Assembly: GCA_900752785.1 (NCBI GenBank) | Contig: CAADWP010000059.1 | Location: forward strand, 1-64,000 | Direction: 5' to 3' | Origin: an uncultured Ruminococcus sp. | GTDB lineage: Bacteria; Bacillota; Clostridia; Oscillospirales; Ruminococcaceae | DNA: 64,000 nucleotides | Shown: positions 15,373 through 25,075 of the stretch, piece after piece | Position numbering within the stretch: the first letter of the stretch is position 1 | Layout: each line of letters begins with the position of its first letter | Notes under the pieces: model-generated | Database searches by the model: none | What the model saw: the letters and a program-made list of their open reading frames with translations, nothing else | What the model was told of the DNA's origin: nothing | Translations under genes and position numbers: made by a program

Positions 15373-17718
15373 CTATTTGGATATATGCCAGATGTTCTCG
15401 GCATAGTCGGAGATAGTTCTGTCAGAGCTGAATTTTCCGGCATTGCACATATTAAGCCACTGCTTTTTAGCAAAAGCAAGTCTGTTGCTGCTGTAGTCGC
15501 TTATGCAGCGCAGCTTCGCCTCAACATAGCTTTCAAGATCGCCGAGCAGATAATAATGATCCGGAGAATGCCAGCTTGCGCCGTCGAGCAGCGAGATATA
15601 AAGCTCACGGAAATCTCCGCTTCCGCCGTCGGAAACGCTGCCGTCAATAAGTGACGATACAACACGCTTTATCATCGAATTTTCGGCGAATACTCTGCGG
15701 CTGTCGTATTCGGGAACGATTTTCTCAAGCTCCTCAACTCTTGCGCCGAAGATATAATTGTTTTCTTCACATGCTTCCTGAACTATCTCAATATTTGCGC
15801 CGTCGTAAGTTCCCAGAGTTACCGCGCCATTGAGCATGAGCTTCATATTGCCCGTTCCCGAAGCTTCCGTGCCAGCAGTCGAAATCTGCTCGGAGATATC
15901 TGCGGCTGCCACAAGCTTCTCCGCATAAGAAACATTGTAATTTTGCACGAAAACTACTTTGAGTAAGTCTTTCGTTTCGGGATCGGATGAAACTATCCTT
16001 CCAATCTCGTTAATATATTTGATTATCGCCTTTGCACGTCTGTATCCCGGAGCAGATTTTGCGCCAAAAATAAACGTGGTCGGAGCAAAACTTTTTATGC
16101 TGCCGTCCTTGATTCCATAGTAGATCCACAGAATTGAGAATGCATTGAGAAGCTGACGTTTATACTCATGGAGACGCTTGATCTGAATATCAAAAACTGA
16201 TTCAGGTGAGATCTCACCACAGTCATAAGTTTTTATAAATTGTGCAAGCTGAGTCTTTTTACTCTGTTTTATGTCAATAAATCGGCGAAGTATCGTCTCG
16301 TCGTCGGCGTATTTTTCAAGCGATTTCAGCTTATTCAAATTGATTATCCAATCGTCATCGCCGAGAAGCTCCGTGATAAGTTCTGACAGTTCGGAATTGC
16401 AGAGCGCAAGCCATCGCCTCTGAGTAATGCCATTTGTTTCGTTGCGGAATTTCTCGGGGAATATACTGTACCAGTCAGAAAGAACAGTATCTTTCAAAAT
16501 CTGAGTGTGAATTTCCGCAACGCCGTTGATATGGCTTGACGCATAGCAAGCCATATCCGCCATATGAATAAGGTCGCCCTTTATTATCTTAATATGATTT
16601 ATCTTATCTTTCTGTACGCCTTTGGAGTACATCTCGGCAATAAGCGATTCGTTTATCTGAATAATAATCTCGTAAATTCTCGGTAGAAGCTCCTCAACAA
16701 GACTTGAATTCCATTTTTCAAGCGCCTCCTGCATAACGGTATGATTTGTATAATTAAACACTTTTTTGGCTATTTCAAGAGCTTTTTCAAATGTGTAACC
16801 CTCACGGTCGACAAGCTGTCTGATAAGTTCAGGGATTGATATAACCGGATGAGTATCGTTAAGCTGAACAGAAATATAATCAGCAAGATTATCGAGAGTA
16901 TCATAACGAGCTTTATGCTTTCGCAAAATGTCCGTCAATGACGCACAGCAGAAGAAATACTGCTGCTTCAGACGCAGCTTTTTACCCTCGTTTGTATCGT
17001 CGTTGGGATAAAGCACGCGCGAAATATCTTCGGCAAAAATTTTCTCCTTTGAAGCTTCGAGATAATTCTGCTTGTTGAAGGTATCGAAATCAAATTCGTT
17101 GATCGGCTCAGCCTGCCAAAGACGAAGAGTTCCCACATTATCGGTTTTGCAGCCGAAAATCGGCATATCATAGGGCACGGCTATGACTGTCTGACCGTTG
17201 AATTTAACGTAAACCGGCTCATCAGAGCGCTTCGACCACGGATCTCCTGCTCTTGACCAGTCGTCAGCCGACTCGCGCTGAAATCCGTCAACAATAGATT
17301 GCTTGAAAAGACCGTATTTATAGCGGATTCCGTATCCGTCAAGCGGCAGATCAAGAGTTGCAGCGCTGTCGAGAAAGCAGGCAGCAAGTCGTCCAAGACC
17401 GCCGTTGCCGAGAGCAGCGTCTTCTATTTCTTCAAACTCGGACATCTCAAATCCAAACTCATTGCGGAGAACATCAGCTACTTCATCGTAAATTCCAAGA
17501 CAGAGAAGGTTATTTTGAATCGCCCTTCCCACAAGAAATTCCATTGAAAAGTATGCTGCGCGCCTGCCGGAAAGGTGTTTTTCGCGGCTGTTCTGCCATT
17601 GTTCGGCATACATCTCCATAACTGCTTCGCCTACCGCGTTATGCATCTCGGTAACGGAATCACCGCGCCATTTTTTCAGCTTTTCGCTTAATTTTTCCCT
17701 TAATAAATTTTTATCCAT
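15373..17718 (-). CDS. glgP: Glycogen/alpha-glucan phosphorylase
   Basis: This GT35 enzyme releases glucose 1-phosphate from glycogen or maltodextrin by phosphorolysis. It is 781 residues long. The PLP-site region EASGTGNMK is near residue 619 and the segment EDAALGNGGLGRLAACFLDS near residue 105 is typical of the family. It lies 16 bp downstream of malQ on the same strand, forming a two-gene operon for alpha-glucan turnover: malQ rearranges short chains into substrates for the phosphorylase. The SD GGAGG precedes the ATG. Confidence 0.96.
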   Translation of the reverse strand: MDKNLLREKLSEKLKKWRGDSVTEMHNAVGEAVMEMYAEQWQNSREKHLSGRRAAYFSMEFLVGRAIQNNLLCLGIYDEVADVLRNEFGFEMSEFEEIEDAALGNGGLGRLAACFLDSAATLDLPLDGYGIRYKYGLFKQSIVDGFQRESADDWSRAGDPWSKRSDEPVYVKFNGQTVIAVPYDMPIFGCKTDNVGTLRLWQAEPINEFDFDTFNKQNYLEASKEKIFAEDISRVLYPNDDTNEGKKLRLKQQYFFCCASLTDILRKHKARYDTLDNLADYISVQLNDTHPVISIPELIRQLVDREGYTFEKALEIAKKVFNYTNHTVMQEALEKWNSSLVEELLPRIYEIIIQINESLIAEMYSKGVQKDKINHIKIIKGDLIHMADMACYASSHINGVAEIHTQILKDTVLSDWYSIFPEKFRNETNGITQRRWLALCNSELSELITELLGDDDWIINLNKLKSLEKYADDETILRRFIDIKQSKKTQLAQFIKTYDCGEISPESVFDIQIKRLHEYKRQLLNAFSILWIYYGIKDGSIKSFAPTTFIFGAKSAPGYRRAKAIIKYINEIGRIVSSDPETKDLLKVVFVQNYNVSYAEKLVAAADISEQISTAGTEASGTGNMKLMLNGAVTLGTYDGANIEIVQEACEENNYIFGARVEELEKIVPEYDSRRVFAENSMIKRVVSSLIDGSVSDGGSGDFRELYISLLDGASWHSPDHYYLLGDLESYVEAKLRCISDYSSNRLAFAKKQWLNMCNAGKFSSDRTISDYAENIWHISK

Positions 17719-17734
17719 TTAATTTAACCTCCGG

Positions 17735-19207
17735 TCATCTGTTGTATAACTTGTTAAGCTTTTTAATTTTTTTAGCCAGAGCCTGTGAAAAATCGCTCAT
17801 CTTAGTTCTGAACTGCCAGTTGCCTCCAAGAGTCGATGGCTTGTTCATACGTCCGCCGCCGTCGCAGTTAAGGAAATCCTGGATTTGTGCAGAAGCTACT
17901 TCGGCGACGCTCGACCATGCCGCGCGTATCACTGCCATAGGAATCTCGCTTCTTTTCTTGACATTAAGATATCTTTTGGCAAATTTAAGCGATTTTGGTG
18001 ACAGTGTCTCAACCCAGCCGATAAGAGTATCGTTATCGTGAGTTCCGGTATAAGCGAAGCAGTTTACAGTTCTGAAATTATGGGGAAGATGTTCGTTTTC
18101 GCCGTTATCAAAGCCAAATTGCAGGACTTTCATGCCCGGATATCCGCAATTGTCAAGCATCTCTCTGACCTCCGGCGTGATGAATCCGAGGTCTTCGGCA
18201 ATAACATTTAGTTTGCCCAGCTTTTCCTCTGCAAGTCTGAACAGCTCATAATTCGGACCTTTCCGCCACTCGCCAACCGTAGCGTCCTCGCTTCCGAACG
18301 GAATCGCATAGTAGCTCTCGAATCCGCGGAAATGGTCGATTCGCACGATGTCGTAAAGCTCTGAGGAAGTCTTTATACGGTTTATCCACCATTGATAACC
18401 CGTTTTTTTATGATAATCCCAGTCATAGAGCGGATTGCCCCAGAGCTGACCCGTAGGTGAAAATTCATCGGGCGGACAGCCTGCCACATCAATTGGGCGG
18501 CGTTTTCTGTCAAAGCAGAAAAGCTTAGGGGAAGACCATGCCTCAACGCTGTCCAGAGCGCAATATATCGGTATATCACCAATTATCTCAATTCCGCATT
18601 CGTTTGCATAATTTTTCAATTCATACCATTGACGGCTGAACTGATACTGAATAAATTTGTGGAAGCCAATCTCTTTTTTCAACTCTTGCTTAGCTGCTGT
18701 AACAGCCTTTGGTTTATGCATTGAGATTTCGCTTTCCCATTCGTACCATGGCTTGCCGTCGTTTTTAAATTTCAGCGCCATAAAAAGAGCGTATTCGTCA
18801 AGCCAGTCCTTGTTTTTATCACAAAATTTCTTGAAATCAGGAAATCTTGACGACTTAAAACGTTCGTAAGCTGTCCGCAGTACGCCGAAGCAAAGGTCGT
18901 AGATCAGGGCGTAGTCAACCTTATCAGGCTCGCTTTCCCATGTGAGAGAAGCATATTCGGAGCGTTCAAGAAGTCCGTCCTCTTCGAGAATTTCAAAGTC
19001 AATAAAGTAAGGATTGCCTGCGTTCACCGAAAATGACTGATAGGGTGAATCGCCGTAGCTGGTTGGAGAAAGCGGCAGTATCTGCCAGCATTTCACGCCT
19101 GCGCTTTTCAGAAAATCCACAAAGGCGAAAGCGTGTCTTCCCATTTTACCTATGCCGTACTCCGACGGCAGACTTGAAATATGCATTAATATACAGCTTT
19201 TTCGCAT
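17735..19207 (-). CDS. malQ: 4-alpha-glucanotransferase
   Basis: This GH77 disproportionating enzyme transfers alpha-1,4-glucan segments between chains. The protein of about 490 residues shows the catalytic regions RIDHFRG (about 292), IAEDLGF (about 337) and GTHDND (about 389). An in-frame GTG at 19216 would add three residues, but the SD TAGGTG overlaps it and is well spaced from the ATG at 19207, giving MRKSCILMHISSLPS. It is the first gene of an operon with glgP. Confidence 0.95.
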   Translation of the reverse strand: MRKSCILMHISSLPSEYGIGKMGRHAFAFVDFLKSAGVKCWQILPLSPTSYGDSPYQSFSVNAGNPYFIDFEILEEDGLLERSEYASLTWESEPDKVDYALIYDLCFGVLRTAYERFKSSRFPDFKKFCDKNKDWLDEYALFMALKFKNDGKPWYEWESEISMHKPKAVTAAKQELKKEIGFHKFIQYQFSRQWYELKNYANECGIEIIGDIPIYCALDSVEAWSSPKLFCFDRKRRPIDVAGCPPDEFSPTGQLWGNPLYDWDYHKKTGYQWWINRIKTSSELYDIVRIDHFRGFESYYAIPFGSEDATVGEWRKGPNYELFRLAEEKLGKLNVIAEDLGFITPEVREMLDNCGYPGMKVLQFGFDNGENEHLPHNFRTVNCFAYTGTHDNDTLIGWVETLSPKSLKFAKRYLNVKKRSEIPMAVIRAAWSSVAEVASAQIQDFLNCDGGGRMNKPSTLGGNWQFRTKMSDFSQALAKKIKKLNKLYNR

Positions 19208-19295
19208 AAAAAACACCTACTTATTAAAAAAAGTAAAATCCCCTGCATATTTTTCCGATGAAAGCAGATAATATAAAACAGAAAGAGGGGAGCTT

Positions 19296-19727
19296 ATGAA
19301 ATACGCACAATATACATTTGCCTTTCTTATGGGCTATTTTATTTACAGTCTTATCGAAATAATCAACCGCGGCTATACACATTGGACAATGTCGCTGACA
19401 GGGGGGCTTGTCCTTGCTCTGCTTTACGCTGTCAACAGCCGCCGCGCCATGACGCTTATTAAAAGCTGCTTTGCTGGAGCTGTAATAATAACGGCGCTGG
19501 AATTTGCCGTGGGAGTTTTTGATAATATTATTATGCGCTGGAATGTATGGGATTACTCTGATATGCCGATGAATTTACTCGGACAGATCTGTCTGCCCTT
19601 TTCGATGCTCTGGTTTATTCTCTGTATTCCCGCCTATTTCCTATGCGGCTTTATAAGACAGCGTTTCAGCGTGAAGCCGGAGGATCAGAAACCCTCGCGG
19701 CGAAGCTCGCTTACAAGATCGACATAA
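19296..19727 (+). CDS. Small multi-pass membrane protein of the CmpB-like 'putative ABC transporter permease' family
   Basis: This 143-residue protein has about four hydrophobic helices and the conserved features of the PF06541-type family: an N-terminal YSLIEI, THWTM, EFAVG, VWDYSDMP and GQICLPFS. Members are widespread in Bacillota and their role is unknown despite the name. The SD GAGGGGAG is just before the ATG. The 3' end overlaps the convergent lipase gene by 43 bp. Confidence 0.8.
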   Translation: MKYAQYTFAFLMGYFIYSLIEIINRGYTHWTMSLTGGLVLALLYAVNSRRAMTLIKSCFAGAVIITALEFAVGVFDNIIMRWNVWDYSDMPMNLLGQICLPFSMLWFILCIPAYFLCGFIRQRFSVKPEDQKPSRRSSLTRST

Positions 19728-21010
19728 AATTCTCTTACGTCAAAGCCTGTGATATTTTCACGGTTAAGGTCGATAACGTCGCCGTGACTAATACCTCTTT
19801 TTGATGTTGGTCTTATAATTCGATGCCGCCCGTGCTTTGCAGAGCTTTCAGCAACGAGTCCGTCGTTTTCTCCGTTAAGCTTTTTTATCATTTTATATCC
19901 TATATTAAGCGGAAAACCGGCAGAAGACGCCGAACCCATGACCGTCATAACGCTTCTGTAGGATACGCCGGGAGAATCGGGCATTTCATCATCATATTTT
20001 TTGGCGCGGACAGCGCTGAGGTCATTGACTCCGGACATAAAGTCGGGATTTTCGTCCCCGAGCTTTGAAAATATTCCGTTATATCTTCCGGCTATAAATC
20101 TTACAATGGCAGAGGGAAGCTTTTTAAGAAGATCGTCAACCATATCGCATCCCTTATGCGGAGTATTTATCGTTGTAAGGGTTGCGACGTATTTATCCAT
20201 TCCAAGTCGGCTTATTGCATAACGGCTGTCAAGTCCGCCCTTTGAATGCGCAATAAGGTTTACCTTTTCTGCACCGGTCTCATTAATAACCTTTAAAATT
20301 GTTTTGCGTATCTCCTCAGCGCTTCTTGCGACTGAACCCGACGATTGCTGCTTGCCGTAGTTGATAGTCGCTCCGTTACGGATAAGTGTTGCCGGAATTC
20401 TTCCCCAGTAGTTAAAAAGCTGCCAGTCGCGGAAAAAGATTCCGTGAACCATAATAATAGGATATTTTGTTTTGCATATTTCGTTTTCGGCACGGGCGTT
20501 TTCAAGTTCTATGCGGTCGCTTTCAACAATATACTCTCTGACGGCTGTTTTGTAAAAACTTCTTACAATGAATATATTAACGATCGGAAGCCACCAGAAG
20601 AATATCATCATTATTAAATTTGTGATTTTGACCTGCCTTGATGTTAAAGCTATTCTGATAACACCGTCAAGCATGACGATACCAAGAGCAAGAACCGGCA
20701 TTGCAACAGAAAAAACAGCATGAACAACTCCGCTTTGAAGTCCTTTTATAAAAAAAGCTATAAGTAAAGCAGCTTCCACTGCAATAGCCCCTGATGAGAG
20801 CTGAACAAGACGAATTCCTCTTTTTAACTTTCTGAGGCGTTTATTGCCAGAGCTTTCTTTGCCTTTTCTGAAAAGGATATATAAATAAATAATTGCAAAA
20901 AGTATTGTCAGGGAAATTTTAAAAAAATTATAGAGCGAAACAATTTTCCATAAAGGGATCAAACTGCAAAAAATTACAAGAGCGGCAAGTTCCGAAAGAT
21001 ATTTTATCAT
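19685..21010 (-). CDS. Membrane-anchored alpha/beta-hydrolase, lipase/esterase type
   Basis: This 441-residue protein has about four to five transmembrane segments in its first 170 residues and then an alpha/beta-hydrolase domain. That domain begins with YPIIMVHGIFF (oxyanion-loop HG) and has the nucleophile elbow AHSKGG near residue 255, the form found in many triacylglycerol lipases. The acid and histidine residues are not certain by eye; SKHGRHRI and ISHGDVI near the end are candidates. The substrate is unknown. The SD AAAGGA comes just after a terminator-like hairpin. Confidence 0.8.
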   Translation of the reverse strand: MIKYLSELAALVIFCSLIPLWKIVSLYNFFKISLTILFAIIYLYILFRKGKESSGNKRLRKLKRGIRLVQLSSGAIAVEAALLIAFFIKGLQSGVVHAVFSVAMPVLALGIVMLDGVIRIALTSRQVKITNLIMMIFFWWLPIVNIFIVRSFYKTAVREYIVESDRIELENARAENEICKTKYPIIMVHGIFFRDWQLFNYWGRIPATLIRNGATINYGKQQSSGSVARSAEEIRKTILKVINETGAEKVNLIAHSKGGLDSRYAISRLGMDKYVATLTTINTPHKGCDMVDDLLKKLPSAIVRFIAGRYNGIFSKLGDENPDFMSGVNDLSAVRAKKYDDEMPDSPGVSYRSVMTVMGSASSAGFPLNIGYKMIKKLNGENDGLVAESSAKHGRHRIIRPTSKRGISHGDVIDLNRENITGFDVREFYVDLVSELRREGF

Positions 21011-21021
21011 GTTTATTCCTT

Positions 21022-21062
21022 TCTAAAAAACAGGCTGTTCCGTTTTACAGAACAGCCTTTAT
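21022..21062 (-). terminator. Minus-strand terminator hairpin directly before the lipase SD
   Basis: Read on the minus strand, GGCTGTTC and GAACAGCC pair around a 9-nt loop and are followed by TGTTTTTTAG. It could end the zinc-ribbon gene transcript, but it is only a few bases before the lipase SD, so it may act as an attenuator for that gene. Confidence 0.75.
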
Positions 21063-21125
21063 TTTTAAAAATTATACGGTTACGTAATTTATGCCGAAAA
21101 ACTGCCTATTATTATTCGTAAAATA

Positions 21126-21271
21126 AGAACCTGTTTACATAGATTTCGAGCATAATTTTTATAAGGACAAGGCAAAAATTCACATACATACTGATGTATG
21201 ATAAGAATTTTCGCAGTCATCGGCAAAATCTGCCTAAAAGACATGCGAAATTTTCTATGCGTACAAGTTTA
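21126..21271. repeat. MITE-like inverted-repeat element C (diverged)
   Basis: The left end AGAACCTGTTTACATAGA resembles the left end of element D (AGAGCCTGTTTAGTATCT), and the right end is an imperfect complement of the left. The interior has ACATACTGATGTATG, related to the shared core. It ends a few bases from the stop codon of the zinc-ribbon gene. Confidence 0.5.
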
Positions 21272-21276
21272 ACGTA

Positions 21277-21711
21277 TCAGTAATTTTTGTTTGAATCAGC
21301 GTTAAAGAAATTATTACTGCTTTCAGTATAGTAGTCGTTAGGTTCAAGGGACATGAAATCATCATCTTCAACATCGGGAAGCCTTGCACCGCAGCGTCCG
21401 CAGAATTGGAAACGTTCATTGACCTCGGCGTCACATTTTGGGCAGATCTTATACCCCCTGATGCCGTTAAGCTCAAATCTCATTTTTTTGATTCTTCTGC
21501 GCCTGGTGTCAATATCGTCACAAAGAAGCTTAAGAGCAGCATGATCCTCGTTAGGATTTTTGTAGTACTTTTTTCCGATATCCGTAAATATCTCAACTAT
21601 TCTTTCTTCCTCATAAAGGATCTTTCTTTTAAGATTATTTGCCTCAGACATATTTTTTGCTTTTTCAGAAACGCCTTTGCTGGCGTCACTGAATTTACCG
21701 AGAATACTCAT
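21277..21711 (-). CDS. Zinc-ribbon protein with N-terminal coiled coil
   Basis: This protein of about 144 residues has a charged helical N-terminal part likely to form a coiled coil, then a zinc ribbon with cysteines in CPKCDAEV and CGRCGARLP, and an acidic, asparagine-rich tail. The function is unknown; such proteins are common in Bacillota. Two upstream in-frame starts exist, but the SD AGGAG (21720-21724) is spaced 8 nt from the ATG at 21711, giving MSILGKFSD. Confidence 0.7.
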   Translation of the reverse strand: MSILGKFSDASKGVSEKAKNMSEANNLKRKILYEEERIVEIFTDIGKKYYKNPNEDHAALKLLCDDIDTRRRRIKKMRFELNGIRGYKICPKCDAEVNERFQFCGRCGARLPDVEDDDFMSLEPNDYYTESSNNFFNADSNKNY

Positions 21712-21833
21712 TTTCATCACTCCTGCCATACAATTTTCTCGTTAAATCCTATATACTATTATACATCATACAGCGGAATCATGTCAAGTGTTTTCAAAAC
21801 AAAATTAATAATCAGAAATAATTTGTGCAAAAC

Positions 21834-22268
21834 TTACATTTCCGCAATATCATTTTCGGTAAGCTGAATAACTCCACCCTTGGTAAGAGCCTCCGCCGCA
21901 TGAGCGTTATCGTCAACTCTGATAACGAAGGAAACGGCATTATCGGAAGTACCGAGAAAAGCGTAGAGATACTCGACGTTTACGTTTTCCTCTCCCAGAA
22001 TATTGAGAACTCTGCTGAGCTGTCCCGGAGAATCAGGAATAGAAATTGCGGTAACTTCGGTAACTGTAACAGCGTAGGAAGCCTCTTTAAGCTTTTTGCA
22101 GGCGAGGTCGGTATCGTTTACAATAATTCGCAGAATACCGAAATCCTTTGTATCTGCAAGACTGAGGGCTCTGGTGTTTATTCTGTTTTCCTTGAGTATA
22201 TTCATAACACTTGTAAGCTGATTAGGCTTGTTATCAACAAAAACAGAGATCTGTCGTGCATTTGCCAT
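21834..22268 (-). CDS. Tandem ACT-domain protein, probable amino-acid sensor
   Basis: This 144-residue protein consists of two ACT domains (about 1-68 and 69-144), with the ligand-binding turns VDNKPNQL and IPDSPGQL. ACT domains bind amino acids and control enzymes. It follows paaK and the iorAB genes on the same strand, and stand-alone double-ACT proteins are often found beside those genes, so it may sense an aromatic or branched-chain amino acid for that pathway. A strong SD AAAGGAGG precedes the ATG. Confidence 0.85.
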   Translation of the reverse strand: MANARQISVFVDNKPNQLTSVMNILKENRINTRALSLADTKDFGILRIIVNDTDLACKKLKEASYAVTVTEVTAISIPDSPGQLSRVLNILGEENVNVEYLYAFLGTSDNAVSFVIRVDDNAHAAEALTKGGVIQLTENDIAEM

Positions 22269-22322
22269 ATAAAAACCTCCTTTAACGGTATAATATCAAC
22301 TTTTTTCTATGAGGAAAAGTTT

Positions 22323-22535
22323 TTAATCTTCGTACATTACAAGAGCAGAGAAGTCGTCGGTATACTCGTTTACACGGGTCTGAGCGTCGTGACACATTGC
22401 AGCGGCAGTGCTGAATTTGATGTCAATGACCTTTACCGTTGCAATAAACTGGTTCAGCTCGCTCTCGAACGCAGCGAAACGCGAATACTTATCCTGCTCA
22501 GGCATATAATTTGTGGAAAAAACTTTTACTTTCAT
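22323..22535 (-). CDS. Cse60-like small protein
   Basis: This 70-residue protein resembles the sporulation-associated Cse60 family: an MKVKVF start, a central hydrophobic helix LNQFIATVKVIDIKFS, and the ending FSALVMYED. In Bacillus, Cse60 is a sigma-E dependent product of unknown role. Here it lies between paaK and the ACT gene. Family membership is a judgement from pattern only. Confidence 0.6.
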   Translation of the reverse strand: MKVKVFSTNYMPEQDKYSRFAAFESELNQFIATVKVIDIKFSTAAAMCHDAQTRVNEYTDDFSALVMYED

Positions 22536-22703
22536 AATAACACCTCATAAATATATTTTTATACTAATCTCCGAACTTTTGCGTCCGAAGCGTTGTATTA
22601 TTTGGGATTTAAAATAATGCGGACTCATAGCAGATAACCGTAATATTTACCGCACTTATCCTTGAATTAAGGTAAAATAAAGATCACATGATTTTATGCA
22701 AAA

Positions 22704-24011
22704 TTAGTCATGGAGCTTTCGCTTATCAATAACGCGGACAGCCTTGCCCTCGCTTCGTGTAATAGACTTAGGCGACACAAGATGAACCTTTGGATTGATG
22801 CCAAGCATGGTCTTGATAGCAAGCGCAAGAGCTTTCTCCTGATCCTGCATATCTTTCATTTTGTCGGAGAACTGGTCGGGATTCATTTCAACGCTGATGT
22901 CGAGTGTATCAGTATTATTTACACGGTCTACCTCGATAAGATAATTGGGAGAGTAGCCCTGTTCGATAAGAACAGTTTCTATCTGAGACGGGAATACGTT
23001 TACTCCGCGGATTATCATCATATCGTCACTTCTGCCCATAGGCTTGCTCATTTTGATAAGAGTACGGCCGCAGGAGCATTTCTTTCTTGAAAGAACGCAG
23101 AGGTCGCGCGTTCTGTAACGGAGAAGCGGAAACGCTTCCTTAGTGATGCTTGTAAATACAAGCTCTCCGACCTCGCCGTCGGGAAGAACTTCTCCGGTAT
23201 CGGGATTTATGATCTCCGGGATGAAGTGATCTTCATTGATGTGCATACCTGTCTGCTCGGAGCATTCAAAGGATACGCCCGGACCGCTTGTTTCGGTAAG
23301 TCCATAAATATCGTAAGCCTTAATGCCAAGGGATTTTTCAATAGAACGGCGCATTTCTTCCGTCCATGGTTCAGCGCCGAAGATACCTGCCTTGAGCTTT
23401 ATATCATCGGGAGTGAAACCCATGTCATGGAGGGTTTCGCCGATATATGCCGCATAGGACGGCGTACAGCAAAGAATAGTCGAACCGAGATCACGCATGA
23501 ATTGGATCTGACGCTCGGTATTTCCGCTTGACATAGGAAGAGTCAGACAGCCGACCTTGTGAGAACCTCCGTTAAGTCCCGGACCGCCTGTGAACAGACC
23601 GTAGCCGTAGCATACCTGACAAACGTCTTCGTTCGTTCCGCCTGCTGCAACGATAGCACGGGCGCAACAGTCTTCCCACAGATCAATATCATGCTGAGTA
23701 TAAAACGCAACGACGCGGCGTCCTGTAGTTCCGCTTGTAGACTGGATCCTCACACAGTCGCCAAGAGGCTTTGCAAGAAGTCCGTATGGATAAGCCTCAC
23801 GCAGGTCAGCCTTGCTGAGGAACGGCAGCTTATGAAGATCGTCGGTAGACTGAACATCCTCGGGCTTTACGCCCTTTTCGTCCATCAAATTGCGGTAATA
23901 AGGCACATTTTCGTAAACGTGCTTTACCTGAGCCGCAAGACGCTCATCCTGAAGCTTTTTCATATCCTCACGGGACATACACTCAATTTCTTGATTCCAA
24001 TAATTTTCCAT
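22704..24011 (-). CDS. paaK: Phenylacetate-CoA ligase
   Basis: This 435-residue AMP-forming ligase activates phenylacetate or related aryl acids to CoA thioesters. The adenylate-forming motif STSGTTGRR is at about residue 91, with YGLTETSGPG near 235 and the hinge region LRYRTRDL. Its neighbours iorA and iorB produce aryl-acetyl-CoA from aryl pyruvates, so the ligase may work with that pathway in aromatic amino acid degradation or synthesis. The start is supported by the SD AAGGAGTGAG. Confidence 0.93.
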   Translation of the reverse strand: MENYWNQEIECMSREDMKKLQDERLAAQVKHVYENVPYYRNLMDEKGVKPEDVQSTDDLHKLPFLSKADLREAYPYGLLAKPLGDCVRIQSTSGTTGRRVVAFYTQHDIDLWEDCCARAIVAAGGTNEDVCQVCYGYGLFTGGPGLNGGSHKVGCLTLPMSSGNTERQIQFMRDLGSTILCCTPSYAAYIGETLHDMGFTPDDIKLKAGIFGAEPWTEEMRRSIEKSLGIKAYDIYGLTETSGPGVSFECSEQTGMHINEDHFIPEIINPDTGEVLPDGEVGELVFTSITKEAFPLLRYRTRDLCVLSRKKCSCGRTLIKMSKPMGRSDDMMIIRGVNVFPSQIETVLIEQGYSPNYLIEVDRVNNTDTLDISVEMNPDQFSDKMKDMQDQEKALALAIKTMLGINPKVHLVSPKSITRSEGKAVRVIDKRKLHD

Positions 24012-24091
24012 TGGTTCTCACTCCTTAATGATCTATTCATATGTTTTGGTTTGGGGTAATTATCGACGCTCCCGATAATATTCCTTAAAAG

Positions 24092-24664
24092 TTATGCATT
24101 CCTGCCAAGCTCAAAAGCTTTTTTGTTTAAATCAAGAAATTTAGGCGGTACACATTGCTCAACCGCATTGTTCCAAAGCTCTTCGGAAAAGTCGGTAAGC
24201 TTTGAAAACGCACCCATCAGAACTACATTTGAAGCCTTTGATGATCCTGCTTCTTCGGCAAGCTTTAGCGCGTCAACGGCAATTACTCTGCTGCACCGGA
24301 TTTTAAGCTTTTCTACAAGATCCGATGGATACTGCGCAGCTCCCGTGATAACGGGCATAGGGTCAATCTGCTGTGTCGAAGTGATGAGACAGCCGTCCTT
24401 TTTAAGATAGGGTAGGCATCTTGCCGCTTCAAGCAACTCGAAAGAGATAACCGCGTCAGCCTCTCCTTTTTCAACGATAGGCGAATATACCTTATCGCCG
24501 TATTTTACATATGTAACGACCGAGCCGCCGCGCTGGGACATTCCGTGAACCTCGCTGACCTTAACGTCAAAGCCTTGCGCCAGAAGAACGCTGCCCAAAA
24601 GTCGGGAGGCGAGCAGAGAACCCTGACCGCCTACGCCTACTATCATAATAGATTTAGTTTCCAT
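24092..24664 (-). CDS. iorB: Indolepyruvate ferredoxin oxidoreductase beta subunit
   Basis: This 190-residue gamma-type subunit pairs with IorA to convert aryl pyruvates to aryl-acetyl-CoA with ferredoxin as electron acceptor. The N-terminal MIVGVGGQGSLLASR and the EVHGMSQRGGSV segment are typical. It lies upstream of paaK in the same transcript direction, but two unrelated small genes separate it from iorA. Confidence 0.93.
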   Translation of the reverse strand: METKSIMIVGVGGQGSLLASRLLGSVLLAQGFDVKVSEVHGMSQRGGSVVTYVKYGDKVYSPIVEKGEADAVISFELLEAARCLPYLKKDGCLITSTQQIDPMPVITGAAQYPSDLVEKLKIRCSRVIAVDALKLAEEAGSSKASNVVLMGAFSKLTDFSEELWNNAVEQCVPPKFLDLNKKAFELGRNA

Positions 24665-24676
24665 AATTTTTTCCTT

Positions 24677-25069
24677 TCATTTAGTCCTGTAAAGCAATTC
24701 TATGTCTCCGTCAACAAAGCCTATGCCGACAGCTTCTTTTGACGAAAGGATTTTTCCGTATTTGCCCTCTGTAAGATAATCTACCGCCATATCTGTAAAA
24801 ATTTGCTGAGCGGCTTTCCTATCTTTTTCCGCTTCGTCTGACAGCTCTATGCAGAAGACGTCCTCCTCCGACGACCAGCACTCCTCGCAAGCCCAGTCCG
24901 GATCGCCTTCGTCGAATTTATCACACGCAACAAGCTGTGCGGAATAAACGCTGTCCTCCACGGATTCTTCATAGAGATTAAAGCAGAAAGCGGCAGTTTT
25001 CTCGGGCATTTCGTTGTTTTCAAGAAGATTGTCAAGCCAGTGACAAAATTCCTCATAGATCTCATTCAT
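24677..25069 (-). CDS. Hypothetical acidic protein inserted between iorA and iorB
   Basis: This 130-residue acidic protein is not recognised. It has no signal peptide or membrane helix, and has a cysteine/tryptophan-rich segment DPDWACEECWSSEED near the middle. The size, acidity and pairing with another unknown small gene resemble immunity proteins of polymorphic toxin systems, but no toxin gene is adjacent. The SD GAGGTGA overlaps the stop codon of the preceding gene, so the two are translationally coupled. Confidence 0.6.
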   Translation of the reverse strand: MNEIYEEFCHWLDNLLENNEMPEKTAAFCFNLYEESVEDSVYSAQLVACDKFDEGDPDWACEECWSSEEDVFCIELSDEAEKDRKAAQQIFTDMAVDYLTEGKYGKILSSKEAVGIGFVDGDIELLYRTK

Positions 25070-25075
25070 AGCAGA

